From Candidatus Taylorbacteria bacterium RIFCSPHIGHO2_02_FULL_46_13 (GTDB taxonomy: Bacteria; Patescibacteriota; Minisyncoccia; Phycocordibacterales; DSPV01): DNA of 10,414 nt. The position numbers and the translations under genes were made by a program. The stretch lies in the NCBI GenBank assembly GCA_001821015.1, contig MHRQ01000009.1, positions 1 to 10,414 on the forward strand, given 5' to 3'. How positions within the stretch are numbered: the stretch's first letter is position 1; each line of letters begins with the position of its first letter. Positions 1-5,341 of the stretch are shown here, one piece after another. The notes under the pieces are model-generated. The model did no database searches, was not told the DNA's origin, and saw only the letters and a list, made by a program, of their open reading frames with translations.

Positions 1-1
1 A

Positions 2-156
2 AAAGCCCCACGCACTGCCCAGAAACTTCTTGGGCAGAACCCCGAAAAAAACACCCTTTCCTTTTTCAAAAGAAATCTCACCCCCGCCAAATCAGAAATG
101 CAAGGAGTGTTTTTTCTTTCGGGGTTGCTGGCGTACTCGCCAGCGCGTGGGGCTTT
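2..156. other. cloverleaf-like four-way junction of perfect stems
   Basis: A 12-bp closing stem pairs 2-13 with 145-156. Inside it three arms follow with almost no unpaired bases: a 7-bp hairpin at 15-37 (CTGCCCA/TGGGCAG), a long arm pairing 38-47 with 117-126 and 48-54 with 107-113, and a 7-bp hairpin at 127-144 (GCTGGCG, loop TACT). The layout is that of a four-way RNA junction. On the - strand the order is closing stem, hairpin, CCGAAAGA, long arm, hairpin, which resembles the motif copies described elsewhere in this window. The strand cannot be decided and no promoter was found for it. The element may extend past the left edge. Confidence 0.55.
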
Positions 157-157
157 C

Positions 158-205
158 GTGAAGCGTACGCTTCAGTTTCGCTTCACCACGCACGCGGAGC
201 GTGCG
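158..205. repeat. two adjacent hairpins
   Basis: GTGAAGCG at 158-165 pairs with CGCTTCAC at 179-186. The inner palindrome GAAGCGTACGCTTC (160-173) is an alternative fold. A second hairpin CGCACGC-GGA-GCGTGCG occupies 189-205. These lie between the cloverleaf-like element and the promoter of the + strand RNA. Function is unknown. Confidence 0.5.
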
Positions 206-217
206 AAGTCATCTGTT

Positions 218-245
218 TTGGAAATAGGTGCGAGCTTGGTACAAT
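218..245 (+). promoter_or_regulatory. sigma70-type promoter of the structured RNA
   Basis: A -35-like TTGGAA (218-223), a 16-base spacer and a -10 TACAAT (240-245) predict transcription starting near 252. The unit downstream ends at an intrinsic terminator near 618 and has no protein gene, so this promoter would drive a non-coding RNA. The -10 is good (5 of 6) and the -35 is only fair (4 of 6). Confidence 0.45.
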
Positions 246-290
246 AGAGACACCACATAGGAAATTTACATGGGCAAGTTGGGAAGGTCG

Positions 291-398
291 GAGGTTGAGG
301 CGCGAACGCTTGGAGCGCCGAAAGACCTTTTCAGATTTCTTTGAGCTCGCGTGTGAGCGAATAAAAAATTGAAAAGGTGTACTGATTCTGTAAGAATC
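291..398 (+). repeat. structured RNA motif, copy 1
   Basis: GGTTGAG is followed by the hairpin GGCGC (299-303)/GCGCC (315-319) with an 11-base loop, then CGAAAG, then ACCTTTTCA (325-333) pairing with TGAAAAGGT (370-378). GTACT follows, then the hairpin GATTC-TGTAA-GAATC (384-398). A competing stem is possible: AAGGTC (284-289) with GACCTT (324-329), which excludes part of the 325-378 arm and so could form a switch. Confidence 0.55.
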
Positions 399-439
399 GA
401 ATCCTCCAGAGTGCATTGAGAGCAGCGAAATGCACTCTA

Positions 440-545
440 GGAAGTACGGGGGTACTTCCGTGGAGGATTCGAAAACCTTCTCCAGATTTTTTGGAGGCAT
501 TGGCCGAACAAAAAATTGGAAAGGTGTACTGGTCGAGTAGCGACC
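440..545 (+). repeat. structured RNA motif, copy 2
   Basis: This tandem relative of copy 1 begins with the hairpin GGAAGTAC-GGGG-GTACTTCC (440-459). TCGAAA leads into ACCTTCTCCA (475-484), which pairs with TGGAAAGGT (517-525) with one bulged base. GTACT and the hairpin GGTCG-AGTAG-CGACC (531-545) follow. Against copy 1 the small hairpin has a completely different stem (GATTC/GAATC versus GGTCG/CGACC) but the same position and loop length, which argues for selection on pairing. Confidence 0.5.
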
Positions 546-575
546 GTTAATCCTCTAGAGGATATATTGAGAAAC

Positions 576-618
576 AAAAACTCCCCGCCCACCACAACTG
601 GCAGACGGGGAGTTTTTT
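576..618. terminator. bidirectional intrinsic terminator
   Basis: An 8-bp stem ACTCCCCG (580-587)/CGGGGAGT (606-613) is flanked by a run of A on the left and a run of T on the right, so it can stop transcription on both strands. On the + strand it would end the structured RNA. On the - strand it sits just behind the DUF378 gene stop codon. Confidence 0.8.
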
Positions 619-628
619 GAAACCCTAA

Positions 629-865
629 CTACATTGCGCCACCATGCTGTGACATTCCTTTGTCACCACAGTTCTTGCAATTCTGCTTGTGCGTCGCTAT
701 TTCATAGACAGCTGAAAGACCAACAAGAATATAGACCAGTTTGGAAAGTCCTGATGACATTCCGCCGAGCACTTGGCTAATATCCCAATTAAAGAGTCCG
801 ACGAGCAACCAGTTCAAACCTCCAACGATAAGGAGGATGAACGTAACCATGTGTATATTTTTCAT
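629..865 (-). CDS. DUF378 family small membrane protein
   Basis: This 78-residue protein has the family signature LLIVGGLNWLLVGLFNWD at about residues 10-28, followed by a second hydrophobic helix (about 42-58, LVYILVGLSAVYEI). It matches DUF378 (YuzA-like) proteins in length and layout, and would be a two-helix inner-membrane protein of unknown function. The C-terminal tail is polar, with a Cys-x-x-Cys pair (CKNC), and is probably exposed. The ATG at 865 has no clear Shine-Dalgarno sequence. A TAAAAT hexamer ends five bases before it, so a short or absent leader is possible, although a longer structured leader from an upstream -10 is an alternative. The gene is followed directly by the bidirectional terminator. 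The family call is secure; the biological role is not known. Confidence 0.88.
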   Translation of the reverse strand: MKNIHMVTFILLIVGGLNWLLVGLFNWDISQVLGGMSSGLSKLVYILVGLSAVYEIATHKQNCKNCGDKGMSQHGGAM

Positions 866-1008
866 AATTGATTTTACCTATTCTTAAACGAGACGACCTT
901 AAGCTTATAAAGGGCGAGACCCTTTGTTCGCGTCGTTCGCTCGGATCTGTGAGAGTTAATCTCTCACAGGCCCCTCGCTCACTAGCGAATAACCCTATAT
1001 TCAGTATA
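866..1008 (-). promoter_or_regulatory. structured leader and -10 box upstream of the DUF378 gene
   Basis: A - strand TATACT (1008-1003) predicts a start near 996 and a leader of about 130 bases. The leader holds stem 936-941/984-989 enclosing a perfect 9-bp hairpin (947-955/961-969, loop TTAAT), then hairpin AAAGGG-CGAGA-CCCTTT (909-925). The -35 is poor. The same stems could instead belong to a + strand RNA ending at the terminator at 1032-1056. Confidence 0.35.
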
Positions 1009-1031
1009 CTCTCGCTCCCCAAGACTGCTAC

Positions 1032-1056
1032 AGAGGATATCAACATCCTCTTTTTT
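1032..1056 (+). terminator. intrinsic terminator on the + strand
   Basis: AGAGGAT (1032-1038) and ATCCTCT (1045-1051) form a 7-bp stem with a 6-base loop followed by six T. The T tract is on the + strand only, although all neighbouring protein genes are on the - strand. It therefore implies either a + strand RNA from 866-1030 or protection of the convergent nucleotidyltransferase gene from antisense reading. Confidence 0.65.
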
Positions 1057-1065
1057 CTTACATAA

Positions 1066-1494
1066 TCATTTTATCTTATGTAAAAGCGAGCTGTGGTGCA
1101 CATTTGGCTCGTGAGCTTCTAATACCACAATGCTACAGGAAAAAGACTTGGAAGGAAGAACCACTTCCAAATCTTTTTTTAATTCGTGCTGATCGTAACC
1201 GAGCGCAATTATATTCGGTTGATGTCCATCTAATACCTCCCAACTTCCCTCTTCTAAATCCCCGATCAAAACCTGGTCCACCGTTCCAGAAACTTTAAGA
1301 GCTTCTATACGTTCTGCGAGCGAGCGCCTAGTCGCGCGCTTTTTAAGAATCTGAACTGCTTCGTTTCGCGCCACCACTGCCACAAGATAATCCCCTAGCG
1401 CACGTGCCTGCTTCAAAAAAGAAATATGCCCCGGATGCAATCCGTCAAACACTCCAAACACCATTACCCTTTTAGAGTTTCCCTTTGACTTCAT
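1066..1494 (-). CDS. TagD/RibL-type cytidylyl/adenylyltransferase
   Basis: This 142-residue protein is a single nucleotidyltransferase (HIGH superfamily) domain. GVFDGLHPGHISFLKQA (about residues 14-30) carries the HxGH nucleotide-binding motif. ALGYDQ (about 97-102) is the conserved strand seen in glycerol-3-phosphate cytidylyltransferases and archaeal-type FAD synthases. HHSSLLHKI near the end stands where the family has its ISSS/TS phosphate-binding motif. The family transfers CMP or AMP from the triphosphate to a small phosphorylated substrate. Whether the product here is CDP-glycerol-like, FAD or something else cannot be read from the sequence. The length matches TagD-like single-domain enzymes. 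No Shine-Dalgarno sequence precedes the ATG, and a short inverted repeat TGCGT/ACGCA (1495-1510) lies immediately upstream. Confidence 0.88.
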   Translation of the reverse strand: MKSKGNSKRVMVFGVFDGLHPGHISFLKQARALGDYLVAVVARNEAVQILKKRATRRSLAERIEALKVSGTVDQVLIGDLEEGSWEVLDGHQPNIIALGYDQHELKKDLEVVLPSKSFSCSIVVLEAHEPNVHHSSLLHKIK

Positions 1495-1552
1495 TGCGTA
1501 AGTTGACGCATGATAGCTGAAGAGAAAGGCAAAAAATAACTTTTGAGTTCGT

Positions 1553-1957
1553 TCATATTTTTTCTTTAGTTTCGGCTTTTTTGCTGTGCCTTTTTAACCA
1601 AACAGCAATCTCGTTGATCTCCATTTTCTGTGCACCTACGCGCAGTGCAAATTCCTCAATTTCGCCCTCAATGGCTGTTACCACAAAATCATTTTCTTCA
1701 AGAAATATTGACGCTGTGGTCATGGCCGAACGTTTATTGCCATCCACAAAAGGATGGAAGTGGATGATATTTCTGACATACACCGCAGCTTTATGGAACA
1801 GGGTTGGGTACAATTCGTTGCCAAATGCCGATTGTCGCGGTGACTCGGCAAGCGATTGTAGTGCGTGCCGATCTCGAACGCCGTGACTGCCACCGGTTTC
1901 GTCTATGATAAGCGAATGGATGAGAAGAATTTCCTCAACCCCCAGATAGTGCACCAT
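1553..1957 (-). CDS. doc: Doc (death-on-curing) Fic-fold toxin
   Basis: This 134-residue protein carries the Fic/Doc motif H68-PFVDGNKR76 in the sequence IIHFHPFVDGNKRSAM. The N-terminal YLGVEEILLIHSLII and the following DRHALQSLAESPRQ are typical of death-on-curing proteins, and the length is that of Doc. Characterised Doc toxins phosphorylate EF-Tu and arrest translation; whether this one phosphorylates or AMPylates its target is not decided by the motif. The start codon lies one base after the antitoxin stop codon, so translation is probably coupled. No Shine-Dalgarno sequence is seen. The partner is an AbrB-type antitoxin, not a Phd fold as in the classic P1 pair. The lysine-rich C-terminal tail (KKAETKEKI) is not part of the fold. 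Confidence 0.9.
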   Translation of the reverse strand: MVHYLGVEEILLIHSLIIDETGGSHGVRDRHALQSLAESPRQSAFGNELYPTLFHKAAVYVRNIIHFHPFVDGNKRSAMTTASIFLEENDFVVTAIEGEIEEFALRVGAQKMEINEIAVWLKRHSKKAETKEKI

Positions 1958-1958
1958 G

Positions 1959-2204
1959 TTATTTATCAGCCAACGCCTCTAAATCTTTCCGATAGCGATT
2001 GATAAAGTTCATCGTTAGTTGAGCGATTTTGTCAGTTCGTTTCCCTTTTTTGAGACTCACAACTTTACGAACGGTAAATGATTTACTGCGATAATCTGCC
2101 GAAACGCTTACTCGATCACCAATCTTAAAATCTAACTCCTCAAGAGATTTCTTGGGAATCGTAACTGCCGCCGAGCTTCCTACTTTTAGTACTTTTTGAA
2201 TCAT
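1959..2204 (-). CDS. AbrB/MazE-type antitoxin
   Basis: This 81-residue protein has an N-terminal SpoVT/AbrB swapped-hairpin DNA-binding domain. KVLKVGSSAAVTIPKKSLEEL (about residues 4-24) followed by IGDRVSVSA is the classic pattern. The C-terminal part (about 50-81) is basic and probably helical, which is where such antitoxins bind their toxin. The gene precedes the Doc toxin gene with a one-base gap, forming a two-gene toxin-antitoxin operon. A perfect 9-bp inverted repeat overlaps its promoter, as expected for autoregulation by an AbrB-type dimer. The DNA-binding fold is clear; the antitoxin role follows from the context. Confidence 0.88.
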   Translation of the reverse strand: MIQKVLKVGSSAAVTIPKKSLEELDFKIGDRVSVSADYRSKSFTVRKVVSLKKGKRTDKIAQLTMNFINRYRKDLEALADK

Positions 2205-2217
2205 AGTGTGAAATTAA

Positions 2218-2260
2218 TTGATTATAGTATTATTATAATCAACTATATGTAACAGAACAA
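2218..2260 (-). promoter_or_regulatory. toxin-antitoxin promoter with overlapping operator
   Basis: On the - strand a -35-like TTGTTC (2260-2255), a 17-base spacer and a consensus -10 TATAAT (2237-2232) point to a start near 2225. The perfect inverted repeat TTGATTATA (2218-2226)/TATAATCAA (2234-2242), with a 7-base spacer, covers the -10 and the start. Binding there by the AbrB-type antitoxin would repress the operon. Confidence 0.6.
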
Positions 2261-2261
2261 G

Positions 2262-2290
2262 TTGACAAAGAGAGTATACTATGCTAAATT
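2262..2290 (+). promoter_or_regulatory. promoter of the histidine phosphatase gene
   Basis: A consensus -35 TTGACA (2262-2267), a 17-base spacer and an extended -10 TGCTAAATT (hexamer 2285-2290) predict a start near 2297 and a leader of about 60 bases. The -35 of the divergent toxin-antitoxin promoter ends two bases away (2260), so the two promoters lie back to back. Confidence 0.55.
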
Positions 2291-2356
2291 GTAGTCAGCT
2301 TTGAAAACTAAATAGCACAAACCAACTGAAACTCCCTAAACGAAAGGACAGATTGA

Positions 2357-2950
2357 ATGAGACTGTACATTGACGTAATGCGTCATGCACACGCAACCAA
2401 AGTGCCTGGTGTGGACGACCTGTATCGCCCCTTAAGTGAAATGGGTATCTCCCAAGCACTTGCGGCACGAGACCGCTACCGGAATGAGTTTGAAAAAATC
2501 AGACTGGTCCTGCACTCACCCGCCCCGCGGGCGCTTTGCACGGCGGCAATCATTATCGGCGAAGTCCGACAGCCGTTCATCAATGTGGACAGGCTCTGGA
2601 CGTTCAGAAATCAGCGCTTTGGAAATCAACAGTGGCAAGCCTTTGATAAGTATGGCTACGAACTTCCGAAGTACTTGGAAGATCCAGTAGCTGCCGAAGC
2701 GATGCACTACTTCGGTTCCCACGCTGCCATCGAGGTTCTAAACCAAATGGATCTGATGTTGGGTCTAGGAGATTACGACGGCGATATTGTCATCGTCGCC
2801 GGGCATGCTGTCTGCAGCAACTTCCTTGCTTTTCACCTCTCAGGTAAGCAAGACGATAACGTGTTCAAAATCGCCTTGGCCGAAACCCGACGACTCCGTC
2901 TAGTTTTTGAAGACGGAAAGTATGTTGGCATCGCCAAAGACGACCATTGA
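2357..2950 (+). CDS. histidine phosphatase superfamily protein (SixA/PGM-like)
   Basis: This 197-residue protein belongs to the phosphoglycerate-mutase-like histidine phosphatases. MRHAHA at residues 8-13 is the RHG-type motif holding the catalytic histidine. LSEMGISQALAARD and HSPAPRALCTA (with the phosphate-binding Arg) follow in the usual order, and IVIVAGHAVCSNFLA (about 145-159) holds the second histidine. The layout is closest to small single-domain phosphohistidine or sugar-phosphate phosphatases; the substrate cannot be assigned. It is the only + strand protein gene in the window, has a clear Shine-Dalgarno sequence (AAAGGA, 2343-2348, 8 bases before the ATG) and ends at a strong terminator. 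Its sequence looks more GC-rich than its neighbours, which together with these signals suggests a separate or more recent origin. Confidence 0.87.
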   Translation: MRLYIDVMRHAHATKVPGVDDLYRPLSEMGISQALAARDRYRNEFEKIRLVLHSPAPRALCTAAIIIGEVRQPFINVDRLWTFRNQRFGNQQWQAFDKYGYELPKYLEDPVAAEAMHYFGSHAAIEVLNQMDLMLGLGDYDGDIVIVAGHAVCSNFLAFHLSGKQDDNVFKIALAETRRLRLVFEDGKYVGIAKDDH

Positions 2951-2981
2951 CACAACTACCTTCACGGAAACCCGTCCGCAA

Positions 2982-3011
2982 AGGCGCTGGAATCTCTCCA
3001 GCGCCTTTTTT
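2982..3011 (+). terminator. intrinsic terminator of the phosphatase gene
   Basis: A 10-bp stem AGGCGCTGGA (2982-2991)/TCCAGCGCCT (2997-3006) with a 5-base loop is followed by a T run (3006-3011). The T run overlaps the stop codon of the convergent PEP-synthase-like gene. On the - strand only three T follow the stem, so termination in that direction would be weaker. Confidence 0.85.
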
Positions 3012-5124
3012 ATTTGTTTAGAATTCTTACTACCCCCTTATCCGCGTCCACCTCTACCAAGTCGCCATTTTTAAGCACTTGCGTGGCGATTTTTGTACCG
3101 ATAATGCAAGGCTTACCCATTTCGCGTGCAATTATAGCTGCATGAGAAGTAACGCCTCCCTCATCAGTAACAAAGGCGGAAGCTTTCTCCAGTACAGGCA
3201 AGAAATCAGGTGTGGTCATGGTCGTTACCAAAATCTCACCCTCATTAAAATTCCCGAAGCCTTCTTTGCTGCGGATAATCCTGACGACTCCTATCGCATG
3301 CCCTTTATAGGCTGCCTTACCCTTAATTTCTGAAGCTTTTTTCAAATCCTGTTTCTTGAGCTCAAACCCAGAATTTTTTAGGTAGTCATCAATATCCTTA
3401 TGAATAATTCCTTTTCGAGTTACCAAAAAATAATTTGAACGAGCTTCAATCTTTTTAGCGTCCAGTTTCTTTTGGGCCTTCAGATATTCAAGAATCTCTT
3501 CAATCATTACAAACCGCGTGAGCTTCTCTGGTAATTGAGACCTTCTAAGAACTTCAGACGCAATTTCTCTCCCAAAAACATCCACAAGAGGACCTATCTT
3601 TTCTATTTGGGCTCGCGTGTCTTTTGCTAGTTGAACATCATTCCCATATTTTTCAGCAAGAGGGTAATCTTCCATCTGAATTGGGAACCAAAGCATCATA
3701 ATAAATGCCGGCCCAAGTTTGACATTTCTTATAATAAATTCTTGAAATATATTGGCAAGCTCTTTGGGAGAGTAAGTTGAATATTCTTTTCCTCTTAGTA
3801 TCTCAAGCAAATCAAATACTGCTTTCACTTGCTCTACTACGATACGCGCATGCTCTTTTAACCAATTCGGCTTTTCAGATAGGCAACTTAGTATAAAACC
3901 GCGCATCCCATCGATATGTTCTGCTGGTGCTCTATATACACTAATGGTGTTGTCTTTCCCTTCGAAAACTACTTCGGTATAACCCCAGCCGAGTTGTTTT
4001 TTAAATTCTTCAGTAAAAACTTTATGCCAGATTTCAGCATAGATCATTCCCCAATCTCTCGTGATTGATTTCTCAAAAACTAATTTCTGCTTAGCCTCAC
4101 TGGTTGTAGGTAGCTTCGAGAGAGTTGTAATCGGTCTAGATTGGACAATGTAAAATTTTCTACCTGCGCGGGCCCACTCTATGTCGCAAGGAAAACCATA
4201 ATGCTTTTCAATTTTAAGAATGAGTTCAGACAATTCTAGAATCTGTTCATCAGAAAGCACTTGCTTCTCCCCTTCTGCTGGCGGAATGTCTGCCCACTCA
4301 TTCCCAGATTGTGCCTTATCACCACCCGACATCCTTACAAACTCCAGTTTGTAAGGATGTTTTTGTTTGCTGTGGGATCCCAAACGGAATAATCCTCGCT
4401 CTTGCGTAACTACATTTTTGTCTATAATGCGGAAAGGATTCTTTTCTACGACATATGAATCCGGAGTAATTTGCCCAGACACCACCGCTTCGCCCAAACC
4501 GAGTGCCCCTTCTATGATGAGTTGATTTCTATCTTCAGTGACTGGATGCACCGAGAATGCAATGCCTGCCGTTTCGCTCTCAACCATTTTCTGTATCACT
4601 ACGGCTACCGAAATCTTTTGTGTGTGCAAACCTTTTTCAAAACGATAAAAAATAGCGCGTGGTGTAAAGAGTGATGCCCAACAGTGCTGAACTTTCTCCA
4701 ATAAATCTTTCTCAATAGTATTGAGAAAACTATCCAACTGCCCTGCCCAGGCCGCGGCGGATGAATCTTCAGCCGTCGCCGAAGAGCGAACTGCTACAAA
4801 TTCTGCCCCTAGCTTTTTAAATTCCGCCTGAATTTCCTGACCAATATCCTCCGGCATCTTTGCCTTAAGAATCAGTGCTTGAATTTTTTCAGATGCATGC
4901 TCAACGGTGTGAATTTCCTGATGATTGACAGAATGGAGAACAGTATCAATTTCTACATTTAAATCAGTTTCTTTCAGAAATTGCTCAAACGCACTCGAAA
5001 GCACCACAAATCCAGGAGGTACTGGAATTCCCGCTTGTGTCATTTCACCAAGCGAAGCGCCTTTGCCACCGGCGATAGCGGCATCGTCTTTGCGTAATTC
5101 TGTAAAATTCTTTGTGAATTTCAT
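3010..5124 (-). CDS. PEP synthase-like phosphotransferase without the PEP-binding barrel
   Basis: This 704-residue protein has three parts. Residues 1 to about 340 form a PPDK/PEP-synthase N-terminal ATP-grasp domain: GGKGASLGEMTQAGIPVPPG (19-38), AVRSSATAEDSSAAAWAGQ (about 110-128) and IVQSRPITTL (near 330). Residues about 345-600 are a mainly helical region I cannot assign. Residues about 605-704 form the swivelling phosphohistidine domain, with GGVTSHAAIIARE carrying the catalytic histidine (H661). The protein ends just after this domain, so the C-terminal TIM barrel that binds PEP/pyruvate in true PpsA and PPDK (usually nearer 800-900 residues) is absent. ATP-grasp, substrate region, His domain is the order of rifampin phosphotransferase-like enzymes, so it probably phosphorylates something other than pyruvate. 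The ATG lies four bases after the end of tRNA-Ala, with no room for a Shine-Dalgarno sequence outside the tRNA. Confidence 0.85.
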   Translation of the reverse strand: MKFTKNFTELRKDDAAIAGGKGASLGEMTQAGIPVPPGFVVLSSAFEQFLKETDLNVEIDTVLHSVNHQEIHTVEHASEKIQALILKAKMPEDIGQEIQAEFKKLGAEFVAVRSSATAEDSSAAAWAGQLDSFLNTIEKDLLEKVQHCWASLFTPRAIFYRFEKGLHTQKISVAVVIQKMVESETAGIAFSVHPVTEDRNQLIIEGALGLGEAVVSGQITPDSYVVEKNPFRIIDKNVVTQERGLFRLGSHSKQKHPYKLEFVRMSGGDKAQSGNEWADIPPAEGEKQVLSDEQILELSELILKIEKHYGFPCDIEWARAGRKFYIVQSRPITTLSKLPTTSEAKQKLVFEKSITRDWGMIYAEIWHKVFTEEFKKQLGWGYTEVVFEGKDNTISVYRAPAEHIDGMRGFILSCLSEKPNWLKEHARIVVEQVKAVFDLLEILRGKEYSTYSPKELANIFQEFIIRNVKLGPAFIMMLWFPIQMEDYPLAEKYGNDVQLAKDTRAQIEKIGPLVDVFGREIASEVLRRSQLPEKLTRFVMIEEILEYLKAQKKLDAKKIEARSNYFLVTRKGIIHKDIDDYLKNSGFELKKQDLKKASEIKGKAAYKGHAIGVVRIIRSKEGFGNFNEGEILVTTMTTPDFLPVLEKASAFVTDEGGVTSHAAIIAREMGKPCIIGTKIATQVLKNGDLVEVDADKGVVRILNK

Positions 5125-5128
5125 AGTT

Positions 5129-5199
5129 TGGACTCAGCGAGAATCGGACTCGCGTCTCCCCAATGCGAATGGGGTGTATTACCACTATACTATGAGCCC
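5129..5199 (-). tRNA. tRNA-Ala (anticodon CGC)
   Basis: A complete cloverleaf of 71 bases. The acceptor GGGCTCA/TGAGTCC contains the G3-U70 wobble that marks alanine tRNAs, and A73 is present. The D-stem is GTAT/ATAC with GG in its loop. The anticodon stem CCCCA/TGGGG carries loop TTCGCAT (anticodon CGC, codon GCG). The T-arm is GCGAG-TCCGATT-CTCGC. No CCA is encoded. Its 3' end lies four bases before the ATG of the PEP-synthase-like gene, so the two are very likely co-transcribed. Confidence 0.93.
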
Positions 5200-5208
5200 A
5201 GACGATTT

Positions 5209-5243
5209 TCTTTCGGAGCTCCGAGTACTCGCTCCTCAACCTC
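5209..5243 (-). repeat. structured RNA motif, partial copy 4
   Basis: On the - strand GAGGTTGAG precedes the hairpin GGAGC (5235-5231)/GCTCC (5219-5215) with an 11-base loop, then CCGAAAGA. It matches copy 1 (291-325) in flanks and loop length, with the loop starting GA and ending GGA in both. One base pair differs in compensating fashion (C-G to A-T). The rest of the motif is absent. It lies between the proline-tRNA locus and tRNA-Ala, inside their common transcript. Confidence 0.5.
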
Positions 5244-5341
5244 ACGCACCTTTACCCGCTCACTTTTATCGGGGTACTGGGAATTGAACCCAGGCCTCAA
5301 AATTTCTTCTTGAAATTTCCACGGAAGTCTCCCAGACTTCC

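Larger units (their letters stand above)
252..618 (+). ncRNA. structured non-coding RNA of unknown family
   Basis: This is a stretch of about 365 bases between a promoter-like sequence and an intrinsic terminator. It has no credible reading frame but carries nested stems: 299-303/315-319, 325-333/370-378, the hairpin 384-398, a 12-bp stem 397-408/461-472 closing two hairpins (409-437 and 440-459), the bulged stem 475-484/517-525, the hairpin 531-545 and the palindrome 550-563. Two tandem modules share the order ACCTT-strand, AAAAATTG, AAAGGTGTACTG, small hairpin, AATCCTC. I checked it by eye against RNase P RNA, tmRNA, SRP RNA and 6S RNA and saw none of their hallmark sequences. Transcription is inferred only from the flanking signals. 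Confidence 0.5.

Noticed and set aside
183..500. A 105-codon open frame on the - strand
   Set aside because: It runs across the perfect stems of the structured RNA, has no ribosome-binding site or recognisable domain, and its residues mirror the inverted repeats.
376..545. Hammerhead-like words (CTGA and GAAA) in motif copy 1
   Set aside because: Copy 2 lacks CTGA at the same place, and the hammerhead core order is not met.
285..545. CRISPR array
   Set aside because: The tandem modules are long, diverged and internally structured; there are no short identical repeats with regular spacers and no cas genes.
252..618. Known large RNAs (RNase P RNA, tmRNA, SRP RNA, 6S RNA)
   Set aside because: None of the hallmark conserved sequences of these families is present on either strand.
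1..628. Insertion sequence or transposon end
   Set aside because: No transposase remnant, target-site duplication or terminal repeat pair was found, although the inverted stems alone could suggest one.
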